64,000 nt of DNA from Arthrobacter sp. Leaf337 (GTDB lineage Bacteria > Actinomycetota > Actinomycetes > Actinomycetales > Micrococcaceae), in assembly GCF_001423745.1 (NCBI RefSeq), contig NZ_LMPC01000023.1:295-64294 (forward strand), read 5' to 3'. Below, in pieces: positions 40,404 through 47,641 of the stretch (position 1 is its first letter; each line of letters starts with the position of its first letter). Under the pieces are notes generated by a model. It worked only from the letters and a program-made list of their open reading frames with translations. It was not told the origin of the DNA and ran no database searches. The translations under genes were made by a program, and so were the position numbers.

Positions 40404-40569
40404 GCAGGGTCCTTACTGTTGGCATTTCCGCGGCTGTGCTCAGGACGGCCGAAGCCGTCGCAGGACCTGCCGCACGTGAACTTATAGTGTCCCACGTCCT
40501 GCCCCCGCTCGGTGCATTGTTTGCGTGATCGGGCTGCGGGACCGCGAACGGCACCGATCCGGGGCACAG

Positions 40570-40584
40570 TATCGTTGCAGGATG
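40570..40584 (+). promoter_or_regulatory. Leaderless promoter -10 box for PemK-like gene
   Basis: TATCGT at 40570-40575 is followed by 6 bases and the ATG at 40582. GCAGG abuts the ATG and cannot serve as a normal ribosome-binding site. Confidence 0.5.
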
Positions 40585-41163
40585 GCATTCAACCTCCGCT
40601 CCCTTGGCAACGCCGTCCGTACCGTATTCCGCCTCCTGGAGGGGCGCCCGGCCGAGGATGCCACGGATCGACGGCGCAAGCGCCCTGCCGGACCGGTCCG
40701 ACCGGCGCCGGGCCGTGCCACGAAGCCGTCAGCACAGCTGGAGACCGGCGCGGGCATCACCGGGACATACCCGGGTGACTTCACGGGCGCCGCTCATGTC
40801 CGGTACGCCCCCTCCCCCAACGGCAAGCCGGAACCGGGTGAAGTGGTGTGGACGTGGGTACCCTACGAAGAGGACCATTCGCAGGGCAAGGACCGGCCGG
40901 TGCTCCTAATCGGAAGCCGCGGGCGGTACCTGCTGGGGCTCATGCTCACCAGCAAGGACCACGACCAGGACCGCAGGAATGACGACAGCTACGTGGATAT
41001 CGGCACAGGCAGCTGGGACCGGCAGCGCCGGCCCAGCGAAGCCAAACTGGACCGCATCATCCAGGTCAGCGCGGCGGACATCCGCAGGGAAGGCGCCGTC
41101 CTGGACCGGAAGCGTTTTGACGGCGTCGCGTCTGCACTCCGCGAGTTTCACGGCTGGAGCTGA
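40582..41163 (+). CDS. PemK/MazF-fold protein, no antitoxin partner
   Basis: A 193-residue protein with a basic N-terminal extension (1-60, rich in Arg/Pro/Lys) and a C-terminal PemK/MazF-like barrel (about 72-193): GEVVWTWVPYEEDHSQGKDRPVLLIG matches the first conserved strand pair of MazF toxins, and DRIIQVSAADIRREG the later one. MazF toxins are mRNA endonucleases. Here there is no small antitoxin gene on either side, the neighbours being lepA and rpsT, so this is more likely a conserved actinobacterial chromosomal relative of unknown role than a toxin-antitoxin module. Confidence 0.75.
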   Translation: MAFNLRSLGNAVRTVFRLLEGRPAEDATDRRRKRPAGPVRPAPGRATKPSAQLETGAGITGTYPGDFTGAAHVRYAPSPNGKPEPGEVVWTWVPYEEDHSQGKDRPVLLIGSRGRYLLGLMLTSKDHDQDRRNDDSYVDIGTGSWDRQRRPSEAKLDRIIQVSAADIRREGAVLDRKRFDGVASALREFHGWS

Positions 41164-41235
41164 CGAAAGTTCCGAAGGGGCACGGGATCAGCAGGGCAGG
41201 CATCAGCCGAGGCAGCAGCATTGCAGGGCATCTGC

Positions 41236-41241
41236 TACTAT
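41236..41241 (+). promoter_or_regulatory. Candidate -10 box for rpsT
   Basis: TACTAT lies 131 bases upstream of rpsT in an otherwise empty gap. No good -35 is present, and the resulting leader would be about 120 bases, which could carry S20 autoregulation. Confidence 0.3.
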
Positions 41242-41371
41242 TGACAGCTGTGTGTCCGTGCAGGTCGACGGCCACTGATGGTTGGCCGCCATAGGTATCC
41301 CCACGCCGCTCAGTCAATGGCCAATCTGAAAGCCCTCTAGACCATTTCCGCATTAAAAAGAGAGTTCACAC

Positions 41372-41632
41372 GTGGCTAATATCAAGTCCCAGAAGAAGCG
41401 CATCCTCACCAACGAGAAGGCTCGCCTGCGCAACAACGCAGTCAAGTCCGAGCTGAAGACGGCCATCCGCGCCGTCAACACCGCCGTTGAGTCCACCGAC
41501 AAGGATGCCGCTGCTGCTGCGCTGGTTGCTGCAAGCCGAAAGCTGGATAAGGCTGTCAGCAAGGGCGTTCTTCACAAGAACAACGCTGCAAACCGCAAGT
41601 CGGCGATCTCCAAGAAGGTCAACGCACTCTAA
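41372..41632 (+). CDS. rpsT: 30S ribosomal protein S20
   Basis: A small basic primary-binding protein of the 30S body. The 86-residue sequence is full length and typical: [21 protein letters not shown], followed by the [16 protein letters not shown] helix and ending in [13 protein letters not shown]. The start is GTG at 41372 with AAAGAGAG about 8 bases upstream. Unlike its neighbours it uses a narrow, highly GC-ended codon set (AAG, AAC, CGC), as expected for a highly expressed gene. It is monocistronic and ends at a hairpin. Confidence 0.98.
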   Translation: MANIKSQKKRILTNEKARLRNNAVKSELKTAIRAVNTAVESTDKDAAAAALVAASRKLDKAVSKGVLHKNNAANRKSAISKKVNAL

Positions 41633-41661
41633 GGTTTTCCAGTTCAACTGAACTGATGATC

Positions 41662-41692
41662 GTGGCCGGCACCCCTCGCGGGTGCCGGCCAC
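41662..41692 (+). terminator. Terminator of rpsT
   Basis: A 13-base perfect stem (41662-41674 with 41680-41692) with a 5-base loop lies 29 bases after the rpsT stop, followed by ATCCATTTAA. Confidence 0.75.
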
Positions 41693-41771
41693 ATCCATTT
41701 AACCCTCTTAGCTCGTTGACACGCTCCAGCTCACAGCCAGGTAGCTCGCAGGCGTGTAGGTCACCGCAGGC

Positions 41772-42785
41772 CTAGCGGCGCACCGACGTCGCGATGACGG
41801 TGACCGCGTGTTCCACTGCGTACACGGGGTCCCGGGAAAGGCCTTTGACCTGCGCATCCGCTTCGGCCGTCACCTGGATGGAGCGGACCAGGCCTTCCGG
41901 CGTCCAGCGCCGGACGTCCCGCTGCGCCTGTTCCACCAGCCACGGCTGCATGCCAAGCTGCCGCGCAATCTGGGCCGAGGAACCGTGTGCGCCCGCAACT
42001 TTGGCTACCGTGCGGAGTTTGGCGGCCAGCGCGGCCACTAGCGGAACAGGGTCCGCCCCTGTTGCCAGGGCGTGGCGAAGCGTGGAGAGTGCCAGCGGAG
42101 CGTTGCCTGCCAGCGCGGCGTCGGCAACTTTGAAGGCTGTCGCCTCGATCCGGCCGCCGTAGTAGCGGTCCACCATGTCTGTATCGACAGTCGTGGCTGC
42201 ATCCGCGATGAGCTGGCTGCAGGCCGCGGCGAGTTCCGACAGGTTGGCCCCCACCGCGTTGACGAGGGCATGAACGGCCTCGGGCTCGATGCGGCGCCCT
42301 GCCGCCTTGAATTCGGAGAGCACGAACGCCGACTTGTCAGCGTCCTTTTTCAGAGGCTGGCAATCGACCACGGGCCAGCCGGCAGACTTGATGGCGTCCA
42401 GCAGCTTCTTGCCCCTGACTCCGCCGCAGTGGCGGACCACCAGCACTGCGTCAGGTTCCGGATCCGCCAGGTATTTGAGGGCATCCGCGAGGAAGGCGTC
42501 ATTCATCGCTTCAGCGGACTCCACCTCGATGAGCTTGGATTCGCCGAACAGCGAAGGGCTGACGTTCATGGCGAGGGCGCCGGGTTCGTAACTGCCTGCG
42601 TTGAGCCTGGTGATTTCGACATCCGGCTGGGCTGCACGGACCTGCGACCTGATCCGGTCCATGGCGCGGATGCCGAGGTATTCTTCGGGTCCGCCGATCA
42701 GCACGACACTGGCCGGCGTTACATCGCGCCAGGTGGCCGTCGCTGACGTTGCCGGTTTGGATCGTGCTTTTTGCGCAGCGGCCAC
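41772..42785 (-). CDS. holA: DNA polymerase III delta subunit
   Basis: The clamp-loader wrench that opens the sliding clamp. The 337-residue protein matches the diverged actinobacterial HolA: SVVLIGGPEEYLGIRAMDRI at the start of the AAA+-like domain, SPSLFGESKLIEVESAEAM, VVRHCGGVRGKKLLDAIKSAG, LVNAVGANLSELAAACSQL and the helical collar VADAALAGNAPLALSTLRHAL. It lacks a P-loop, as expected. GTG at 42785 is preceded by GGGAGGAA at 6 bases. The first 67 bases overlap the 3' end of comEC in another frame, an unusually long overlap. Confidence 0.92.
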   Translation of the reverse strand: MAAAQKARSKPATSATATWRDVTPASVVLIGGPEEYLGIRAMDRIRSQVRAAQPDVEITRLNAGSYEPGALAMNVSPSLFGESKLIEVESAEAMNDAFLADALKYLADPEPDAVLVVRHCGGVRGKKLLDAIKSAGWPVVDCQPLKKDADKSAFVLSEFKAAGRRIEPEAVHALVNAVGANLSELAAACSQLIADAATTVDTDMVDRYYGGRIEATAFKVADAALAGNAPLALSTLRHALATGADPVPLVAALAAKLRTVAKVAGAHGSSAQIARQLGMQPWLVEQAQRDVRRWTPEGLVRSIQVTAEADAQVKGLSRDPVYAVEHAVTVIATSVRR

Positions 42786-44692
42786 TCTTGGTTCCTCCCG
42801 GAATTCCGATTAATACCTCTAAGGCTCCCACGGCGGCGGCGCTCATCCAAGCCGGTGAAAAGTGGCACCAACTCCAGCAGGTCGATGGTCCTCCGGTGCG
42901 CCGCCAGGACGAGTGTGCCCACGGCGCGCGGGTGCAGAATGAGCCAGAGGAGCAGGACGGTGCAGGCGGAGAATGACACCATGGTGGCCGCGCCGAACGG
43001 CCCCTCCGGCCATGGCAGGGCCGCGCCGGGCAGGGCAGCGAAGAACCTGGCGACGGCGGCGATTCCGGCCGAGCAGCCACCCGCAACCGCCATGGGAACA
43101 TTGGCCGCCCATGGCGCGAGCGGCACCAGCGGCACGGCCGCAGTGCCGAGGATGGTGACCGGTGCCACGAGGGGCGCAGCCACCATGTTTGCCAGGAGGG
43201 CGTAGGACGAAAACTGGGGCTGCAGCAGGACGATGACCGGCCCGCAGAAGAGCTGGGCGGAAAGCGGTACCGCCAGGCCGGCGGCAAGCCAGCGCGGGAC
43301 AACCGGCGGCAGCCATTCCATGATCCGCGGCCCGGCAAGGACGATGCCGAGCGTTGCCAGCACGGACAGCAGGAAGCTGAAACTGGTACCGAGTGCCGGG
43401 TCTGCCATGAGGAGTCCGATCACCGCGAGGCAAAGGAAGCTCAGCCCGCGACCGGCCCGGCCGCCGGACAGGGAGACGAGCCCGATCGCCCCCATCAGCG
43501 CGGCCCGGAGGACACTTGCATCCGGACCCACCATCAGGACGAACAGTGCCAGTCCTGTGAGCGCGGCTGCCGCGGCCGGGGCCCGGGGTAGTCGAACACT
43601 CCGCGCGGCCAGCAACAGCGCCCCCAGGATGAGGCTGCAGTTGGCCCCGCTGACAGCGGTCAGGTGGGTCATGCCGACAGTCTTCATGGCGCTTTCCAGC
43701 TGTTCATCGAGGAAGCCCGTATCACCCGTGACCATTCCTGGCAGGAGGCCGCGGGCATCGCCGCCGATCCATTCCGCGGCAGCGGCAAACCCGCTCCGGA
43801 GCGCGACAGGTCCTTCCCGCCATGCCGAGGGGGCAACCGTGGTGGCCGGGCCGGTGGTGGCGGACAAAGTGCCCGCCTGTGCCTGGCCGGCATCGGGCGG
43901 CTGCAGTTTTCCTGTGGTCCGGACCCGCTGCCCGGGGACCACGTGCTGCCAGTCGTCACCGCCCACGATCAGCACGCGTGCATCACCCCTGATGAGGCGT
44001 CCGTTGGCGATGATCGTGATCGCTATTGCCTGGACAGCCCACCGGCCGGATCCGGCGCGGCCAGGAACCTTGAGTTCACGCGGCGAGCCTTCTATCTCCG
44101 CCTCAACCACAACTGCGGAGCGGGCCGTCACGGCGTCGGCCACGGGTCCGTCATGCTTCTGGGACGCTGCTACCGCCGAGTGGGACGCGACGGCTGCCGA
44201 TAGCACCATGGCAACGGCAAGAGTGGTCAGGAAGCTGCGCGGCGCCAGCCTAGTCCCATGGGTCCGCACCCGGCGCCGGCTGATCACCACAAGCAGCACC
44301 ACGGCCGAGAGGAGGAGTCCCCCGATCAACACGCAGAGCGCGGGCAACGGCAACCAGATACCGCCGACGGCGGCCGCCCAGGTGAGGAGGGCACTAGGCG
44401 CCAGGCGCAGGTCAGTCCTGCGCCGTGGTCTTCCGCCGGCTCCGGACGCAGGTTTTCCGATTCCCTGCGCCCTGTCCTCCGGCGGGGGAAGAAGGCGGGC
44501 GGCAACCATAGCCCGCAGTCCCGCAGACGTCCGGGGCACGATGCCCTGGATACCGGCGGAGCGTGTTCGCGGTGTACTGGGAAAAATCGACGTCGGGTCA
44601 CCGGGAGCATGCGGCGGCGGCCGCAAGGCCTCGTCCTGCCCGCCCCGGACGGCTGCGTCGACGAAGCGCTGCCATGGACTGGGGCTGCCCAT
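42719..44692 (-). CDS. comEC: ComEC/Rec2 DNA-uptake channel, without beta-lactamase domain
   Basis: Membrane channel that passes single-stranded DNA into the cell during transformation. The 657-residue protein has an N-terminal membrane/OB region (about 95-300) and the Competence domain (about 325-580) with HLTAVSGANCSLI and many membrane helices. The C-terminal metallo-beta-lactamase domain of classical ComEC is missing: only about 85 residues follow the last helices, ending in a very basic tail. The start at 44692, one base after the comEA stop, is by coupling; it could be a later codon, as the first 90 residues are not conserved. It overlaps holA by 67 bases. Confidence 0.85.
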   Translation of the reverse strand: MGSPSPWQRFVDAAVRGGQDEALRPPPHAPGDPTSIFPSTPRTRSAGIQGIVPRTSAGLRAMVAARLLPPPEDRAQGIGKPASGAGGRPRRRTDLRLAPSALLTWAAAVGGIWLPLPALCVLIGGLLLSAVVLLVVISRRRVRTHGTRLAPRSFLTTLAVAMVLSAAVASHSAVAASQKHDGPVADAVTARSAVVVEAEIEGSPRELKVPGRAGSGRWAVQAIAITIIANGRLIRGDARVLIVGGDDWQHVVPGQRVRTTGKLQPPDAGQAQAGTLSATTGPATTVAPSAWREGPVALRSGFAAAAEWIGGDARGLLPGMVTGDTGFLDEQLESAMKTVGMTHLTAVSGANCSLILGALLLAARSVRLPRAPAAAAALTGLALFVLMVGPDASVLRAALMGAIGLVSLSGGRAGRGLSFLCLAVIGLLMADPALGTSFSFLLSVLATLGIVLAGPRIMEWLPPVVPRWLAAGLAVPLSAQLFCGPVIVLLQPQFSSYALLANMVAAPLVAPVTILGTAAVPLVPLAPWAANVPMAVAGGCSAGIAAVARFFAALPGAALPWPEGPFGAATMVSFSACTVLLLWLILHPRAVGTLVLAAHRRTIDLLELVPLFTGLDERRRRGSLRGINRNSGRNQEWPLRKKHDPNRQRQRRPPGAM

Positions 44693-44693
44693 C

Positions 44694-45635
44694 TCAGGAC
44701 ACCCGCACGAGCGGCAACAGCGTTTCCAGCATCTTGGGGCCGACGCCGTCCACGGCGTCGAGTTCCTCGACGGCGCTGAACCGGCCGTGTTCCTTCCGCC
44801 AATCAAAGATGCGCTGGGCCAGGACGGGCCCTACCCGGGGCAGTGTCCCCAGTTCCTCCACTGACGCCGTATTCAGGTCGACTTTGGCACTGCCTGTTCC
44901 CTGCCCGCCGGAACCTGTTCCGTCGGACCCGGTTTCGTTGCCAGCCGTTCCCTGGGCCTCCGCCGGATCCCCCGCCTGCGGAACGTGGACCTTCTGGCCA
45001 TCTGCCAGCACGGCGGCCAGGTTCAGCCGTTCCAGGTCAGCCGTGGCCGTACTGCCTCCGACGGCGGCGATTGCCTCGTGGATCCGACTGCCTTCCGGCA
45101 GTGCCACAACACCTGCGCTGTTGACCGCCCCCGTGACATGAACCACGATCTTCCTGCCGGAGGCAGGCCCGGAAGCCTGCCCTCCTTCTGACGTCCCGCC
45201 GGACTCCCCCGGGTCTGGTGTCCCGGTGCTTCCATCCGGCTGCCCGCGTGAGTCCGGGGTGCTGACGTCGCCCAGCGGCACCACCTGGCCGCGGCTGCTG
45301 GCGACGTCCCACCAGAACCAGCCGCCCAGCAGGAGGCTCACTATTCCCAGCAGCACCGCAATGCGGATGCCGGTGCGCCACCTGAACTTCGCGGGTCCGG
45401 AGGCCCTGCCACCGACGGAGGCGTCAGGCGTATCCAGATCCCGCTGCGCACCGCCGTCGTAGGTGAAAGTCCCTTGGCAGGGGGCTCCGTGCTCCAGCAG
45501 CCCCTGTCCTGTGGCCCCGGCTGTTCCTGGCCCGCCGCTGTCATCACCGCCGGCCGGCCCAAGGGAAGCCGTCAGCCGCCGCCGTGCACGCGTGGCCGCG
45601 GCAGGTGCTCCCGCTTCCGCTTTCCGGCGTGACAT
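44694..45635 (-). CDS. comEA: ComEA DNA-binding competence protein
   Basis: Membrane-anchored receptor that binds incoming double-stranded DNA. The 313-residue protein has a variable cytoplasmic N-terminus, a membrane helix at about 91-110, a Pro/Gly/Ser-rich spacer, an SLBB domain (about 161-220; VVHVTGAVNSAGVVALPEGSR) and a C-terminal helix-hairpin-helix pair (about 250-313; VDLNTASVEELGTLPRVGPVLAQRI). ATG at 45635 is used rather than 45704 because a TAGCGT -10 box ends 7 bases upstream. It is followed at once by comEC and then holA, a common actinobacterial cassette whose competence role is often untested. Confidence 0.92.
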   Translation of the reverse strand: MSRRKAEAGAPAAATRARRRLTASLGPAGGDDSGGPGTAGATGQGLLEHGAPCQGTFTYDGGAQRDLDTPDASVGGRASGPAKFRWRTGIRIAVLLGIVSLLLGGWFWWDVASSRGQVVPLGDVSTPDSRGQPDGSTGTPDPGESGGTSEGGQASGPASGRKIVVHVTGAVNSAGVVALPEGSRIHEAIAAVGGSTATADLERLNLAAVLADGQKVHVPQAGDPAEAQGTAGNETGSDGTGSGGQGTGSAKVDLNTASVEELGTLPRVGPVLAQRIFDWRKEHGRFSAVEELDAVDGVGPKMLETLLPLVRVS

Positions 45636-45648
45636 ACCCGCAACGCTA
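45633..45648 (-). promoter_or_regulatory. Leaderless promoter -10 box for comEA
   Basis: TAGCGT on the minus strand (45648-45643) is followed by 7 bases and the ATG at 45635. Confidence 0.45.
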
Positions 45649-45753
45649 GGAGAACACGTCGGGAACGGACACAGCGGAGGGCCGTATGTGGAAAGCGGCC
45701 GCACAACAGGTCACCGGGACGACAGCCAGTATTTTCACCATTGAATTTACATA

Positions 45754-45782
45754 TTGACGGGGAGGCGCCGCCGCCTTAGCAT
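45754..45782 (+). promoter_or_regulatory. Sigma-A-type promoter of the secreted-protein gene
   Basis: TTGACG (45754-45759), a 17-base spacer and TAGCAT (45777-45782) form a good housekeeping promoter, giving a leader of about 40 bases before the ATG at 45832. Confidence 0.65.
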
Positions 45783-45831
45783 TTTGCCCTGCCCCGAATC
45801 CGGGGAATGAGTCTGAAGAATGGGGACGGTC

Positions 45832-46306
45832 ATGATGGCAAAAAGGTCTGTGCTCTTTTTCCGGTTGCGGAGTGGGTCTGGGGCTCCTGCTTGCGACCGG
45901 CGCGACGCCAGCCAGCGCGGCAGGCAGTCAAGGGACCCAGTTCACCGAATACTCGTCGTGTATCACGGATGAGCTTTCCGGCTGGACGTTTTGCCAGACG
46001 GGCACTGAACGGCATATCGAGGTGCATACGCCGAGCGGAGTCGCAGTCTTCCAGGGAAGCGGTGACGTGAGCGCCACCCAGATCTCCCCCGACGGCGAAA
46101 CCATCACAGTGGACAACACGCACAAGTTCGTCAGCGTGTTTGCCTACTACGAAAGCCCGTGGTCCTTCGACGCTAATGTCATCAAAACCGGCGCGACAAG
46201 TGTCTACACGTTTCCCGATGGTGCCTCCTGCACCATCGTGTCGGACAGCATCAGCGTCCTCGAGAAAAGCCGCTACAACCGTGACACGGTGACCTGCAGC
46301 CCCTGA
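45832..46306 (+). pseudogene. Small secreted protein gene interrupted by a T-run frameshift
   Basis: From ATG 45832 the frame reads MMAKRSVLFF and then leaves the gene; the downstream frame (45872-46306) encodes the rest. Removing one T from the five-T run at 45856-45860 joins them into MMAKRSVLFSGCGVGLGLLL..., a textbook signal peptide cleaved after PASA. The mature part is about 125 residues of beta-rich sequence with cysteine pairs (CITDELSGWTFC, SCTIV, VTCSP) and no family I recognise. As sequenced, only a GTG at 45872 could start a shortened product with a clipped signal. It may be a decayed gene, a phase-variable gene, or a base-calling error. Confidence 0.7.
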
Positions 46307-46325
46307 CCCGGACTGTTCCGACTGG

Positions 46326-46511
46326 CTACTTCTGGTAAGTGATGTAGGCCTCGTACTGGACCCGCCATGCGTCAGGCGCCTTCGGATCGGGCACCGTCGT
46401 GGTGAGGAACTGGACGCTCGTCACCTGGCCCTTGAGATACTTCAGCCAGTTCGTCACTTCTTCGGACACGTCCTTGTCGAACTGCGCCACGTGGTGCACC
46501 TGCATTGTCAT
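46326..46511 (-). CDS. 61-residue protein of unknown function
   Basis: A short, well-formed gene: AAGGAGG lies 5 bases upstream of the ATG at 46511. The product (MTMQVHHVAQFDKDVSEEVTN...) has an amphipathic central helix with WLKYLKGQ, the strand VTSVQFLTTTVPD and an aromatic end YEAYITYQK. The pattern recalls small Cse60-like proteins of Firmicutes, but that is only an impression. It lacks a signal peptide or membrane helix. It is downstream of the frameshifted secreted-protein gene in convergent orientation and upstream of nothing on its own strand but intergenic DNA. Confidence 0.65.
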   Translation of the reverse strand: MTMQVHHVAQFDKDVSEEVTNWLKYLKGQVTSVQFLTTTVPDPKAPDAWRVQYEAYITYQK

Positions 46512-46570
46512 GGAAGCCTCCTTGCTCGGTAGGGAGCGTGCTTGGTGGGGAGACTGTACTACCGGCGCCG

Positions 46571-47572
46571 CTATTGGGCCAGAGCGGGCTCCTTTTGCGG
46601 TGTGCTGCTCTCCCCCACGATCACGGCGAGGACACCCAGCCCCGCGTGGGCGGCGAGGACGGCCGGCAGCGAACTGATCTGCGCCGGGGGTATGCCCGGG
46701 AGCGAGGCCGCCAGCCGTTCCGCAAGCTCAGCGGCTTCCCCGGGATTGCCGAAGTGGTGGACGGCCAGGCGCGCCTGGCCGTCAGGACGCGCGGCGGCAT
46801 CCGCCACCACAATTTCCTCGAGGCGCGCCACGGCCCGCGCGGCGGACCTGACCTTTTCCAGCGGAACGATCTTCCCGCCGTCCACGGCGAGGATCGGTTT
46901 GATGGCAAGCATTGTCCCCCACAGGGATGCCGCCGCTCCGATCCGGCCGCCGCGGCGGAGCTGCTCCAGGCTGGGTACATAGAAATAGACCCTGGTACGC
47001 GCCAGCCGTTCTTCCGCAAAGGCACGCACGTCAGCGGCTCCCCGGCCGTCTGCCGCCGCGACCACCGCGCTCTGCACACCCATGCCCAGCGCCATGCCCA
47101 CCGTCTTCGAGTCGAGCACTTCCACGGGGATGCCCACGCGCGATGCCGCGAGCCTGGCAGAGTCCGCCGTGCCGGAAAGTGCTCCCGAGATATGAACGGA
47201 GACCACCGCTTCGAAGCCGCGGCGCTGCGCCGCAAGATAGGCCTGCTCAAACTGGCCGGGCGACGGCCGTGAGGTCTTGACCGGAGTGCCCGTGGCCAGC
47301 GCCACCGCAATGGTCTCGGTGATGTCGTCTTCGCCTTCGCCGTAAATCTCCGGCCCCACCATGACGGGCATGGGAACCACAGTCAGCCGGCCGTCGGCGG
47401 CGAAGTCGCCGACCCAGTCGGCCGGAAGCGCCGCTGCGGAATCGGTCACCACCGCAGTGCGCACGACGGCGGCCGCCACCACGTCCGGGGTTGCTCCCGG
47501 TCGGTTGGCCGGCCGCAGGCGGACCAGGCGTTCCTTCAGCCACGGCCAGCCGGCCGGTTCCCGGTCGTTCAC
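46571..47572 (-). CDS. DegV family fatty-acid-binding protein
   Basis: DegV/FakB-type proteins hold a single fatty acid and, with a FakA kinase, present it for phosphorylation. The 333-residue protein has the N-terminal AVVTDSAAALP strand-loop, TSRPSPGQFEQAY, VVSVHISGALSGTADSARLAA and SLEQLRRGGRIGAAASLWGTMLAIKPIL, the full set of family boxes, after a 35-residue extra N-terminus. The start is GTG at 47572 with an AGGGGG close upstream. No FakA partner lies in the window. It follows leuS by 69 bases, with a hairpin between. Confidence 0.9.
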   Translation of the reverse strand: MNDREPAGWPWLKERLVRLRPANRPGATPDVVAAAVVRTAVVTDSAAALPADWVGDFAADGRLTVVPMPVMVGPEIYGEGEDDITETIAVALATGTPVKTSRPSPGQFEQAYLAAQRRGFEAVVSVHISGALSGTADSARLAASRVGIPVEVLDSKTVGMALGMGVQSAVVAAADGRGAADVRAFAEERLARTRVYFYVPSLEQLRRGGRIGAAASLWGTMLAIKPILAVDGGKIVPLEKVRSAARAVARLEEIVVADAAARPDGQARLAVHHFGNPGEAAELAERLAASLPGIPPAQISSLPAVLAAHAGLGVLAVIVGESSTPQKEPALAQ

Positions 47573-47605
47573 GGTGTCCCCCTGCTATTCCGGCCAAACG
47601 TGATG

Positions 47606-47634
47606 ACCGGCCGCCGGCATTGCCGGCGGCCGGT
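47606..47634. terminator. Hairpin after leuS
   Basis: A 14-base perfect inverted repeat (47606-47619 with 47621-47634) lies 8 bases past the leuS stop on the minus strand. It is followed by CATCACGTTT rather than a clean T tract, so termination may be partial. Confidence 0.55.
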
Positions 47635-47641
47635 GCCCCGG

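Noticed and set aside
38409..40487. 692-residue plus-strand open frame opposite lepA
   Set aside because: Antisense shadow of lepA and hemW; histidine/glutamine-rich low-complexity product.
40582..41632. Toxin-antitoxin module (PemK-like gene plus neighbour)
   Set aside because: The downstream neighbour is rpsT and no small antitoxin frame exists on either side.
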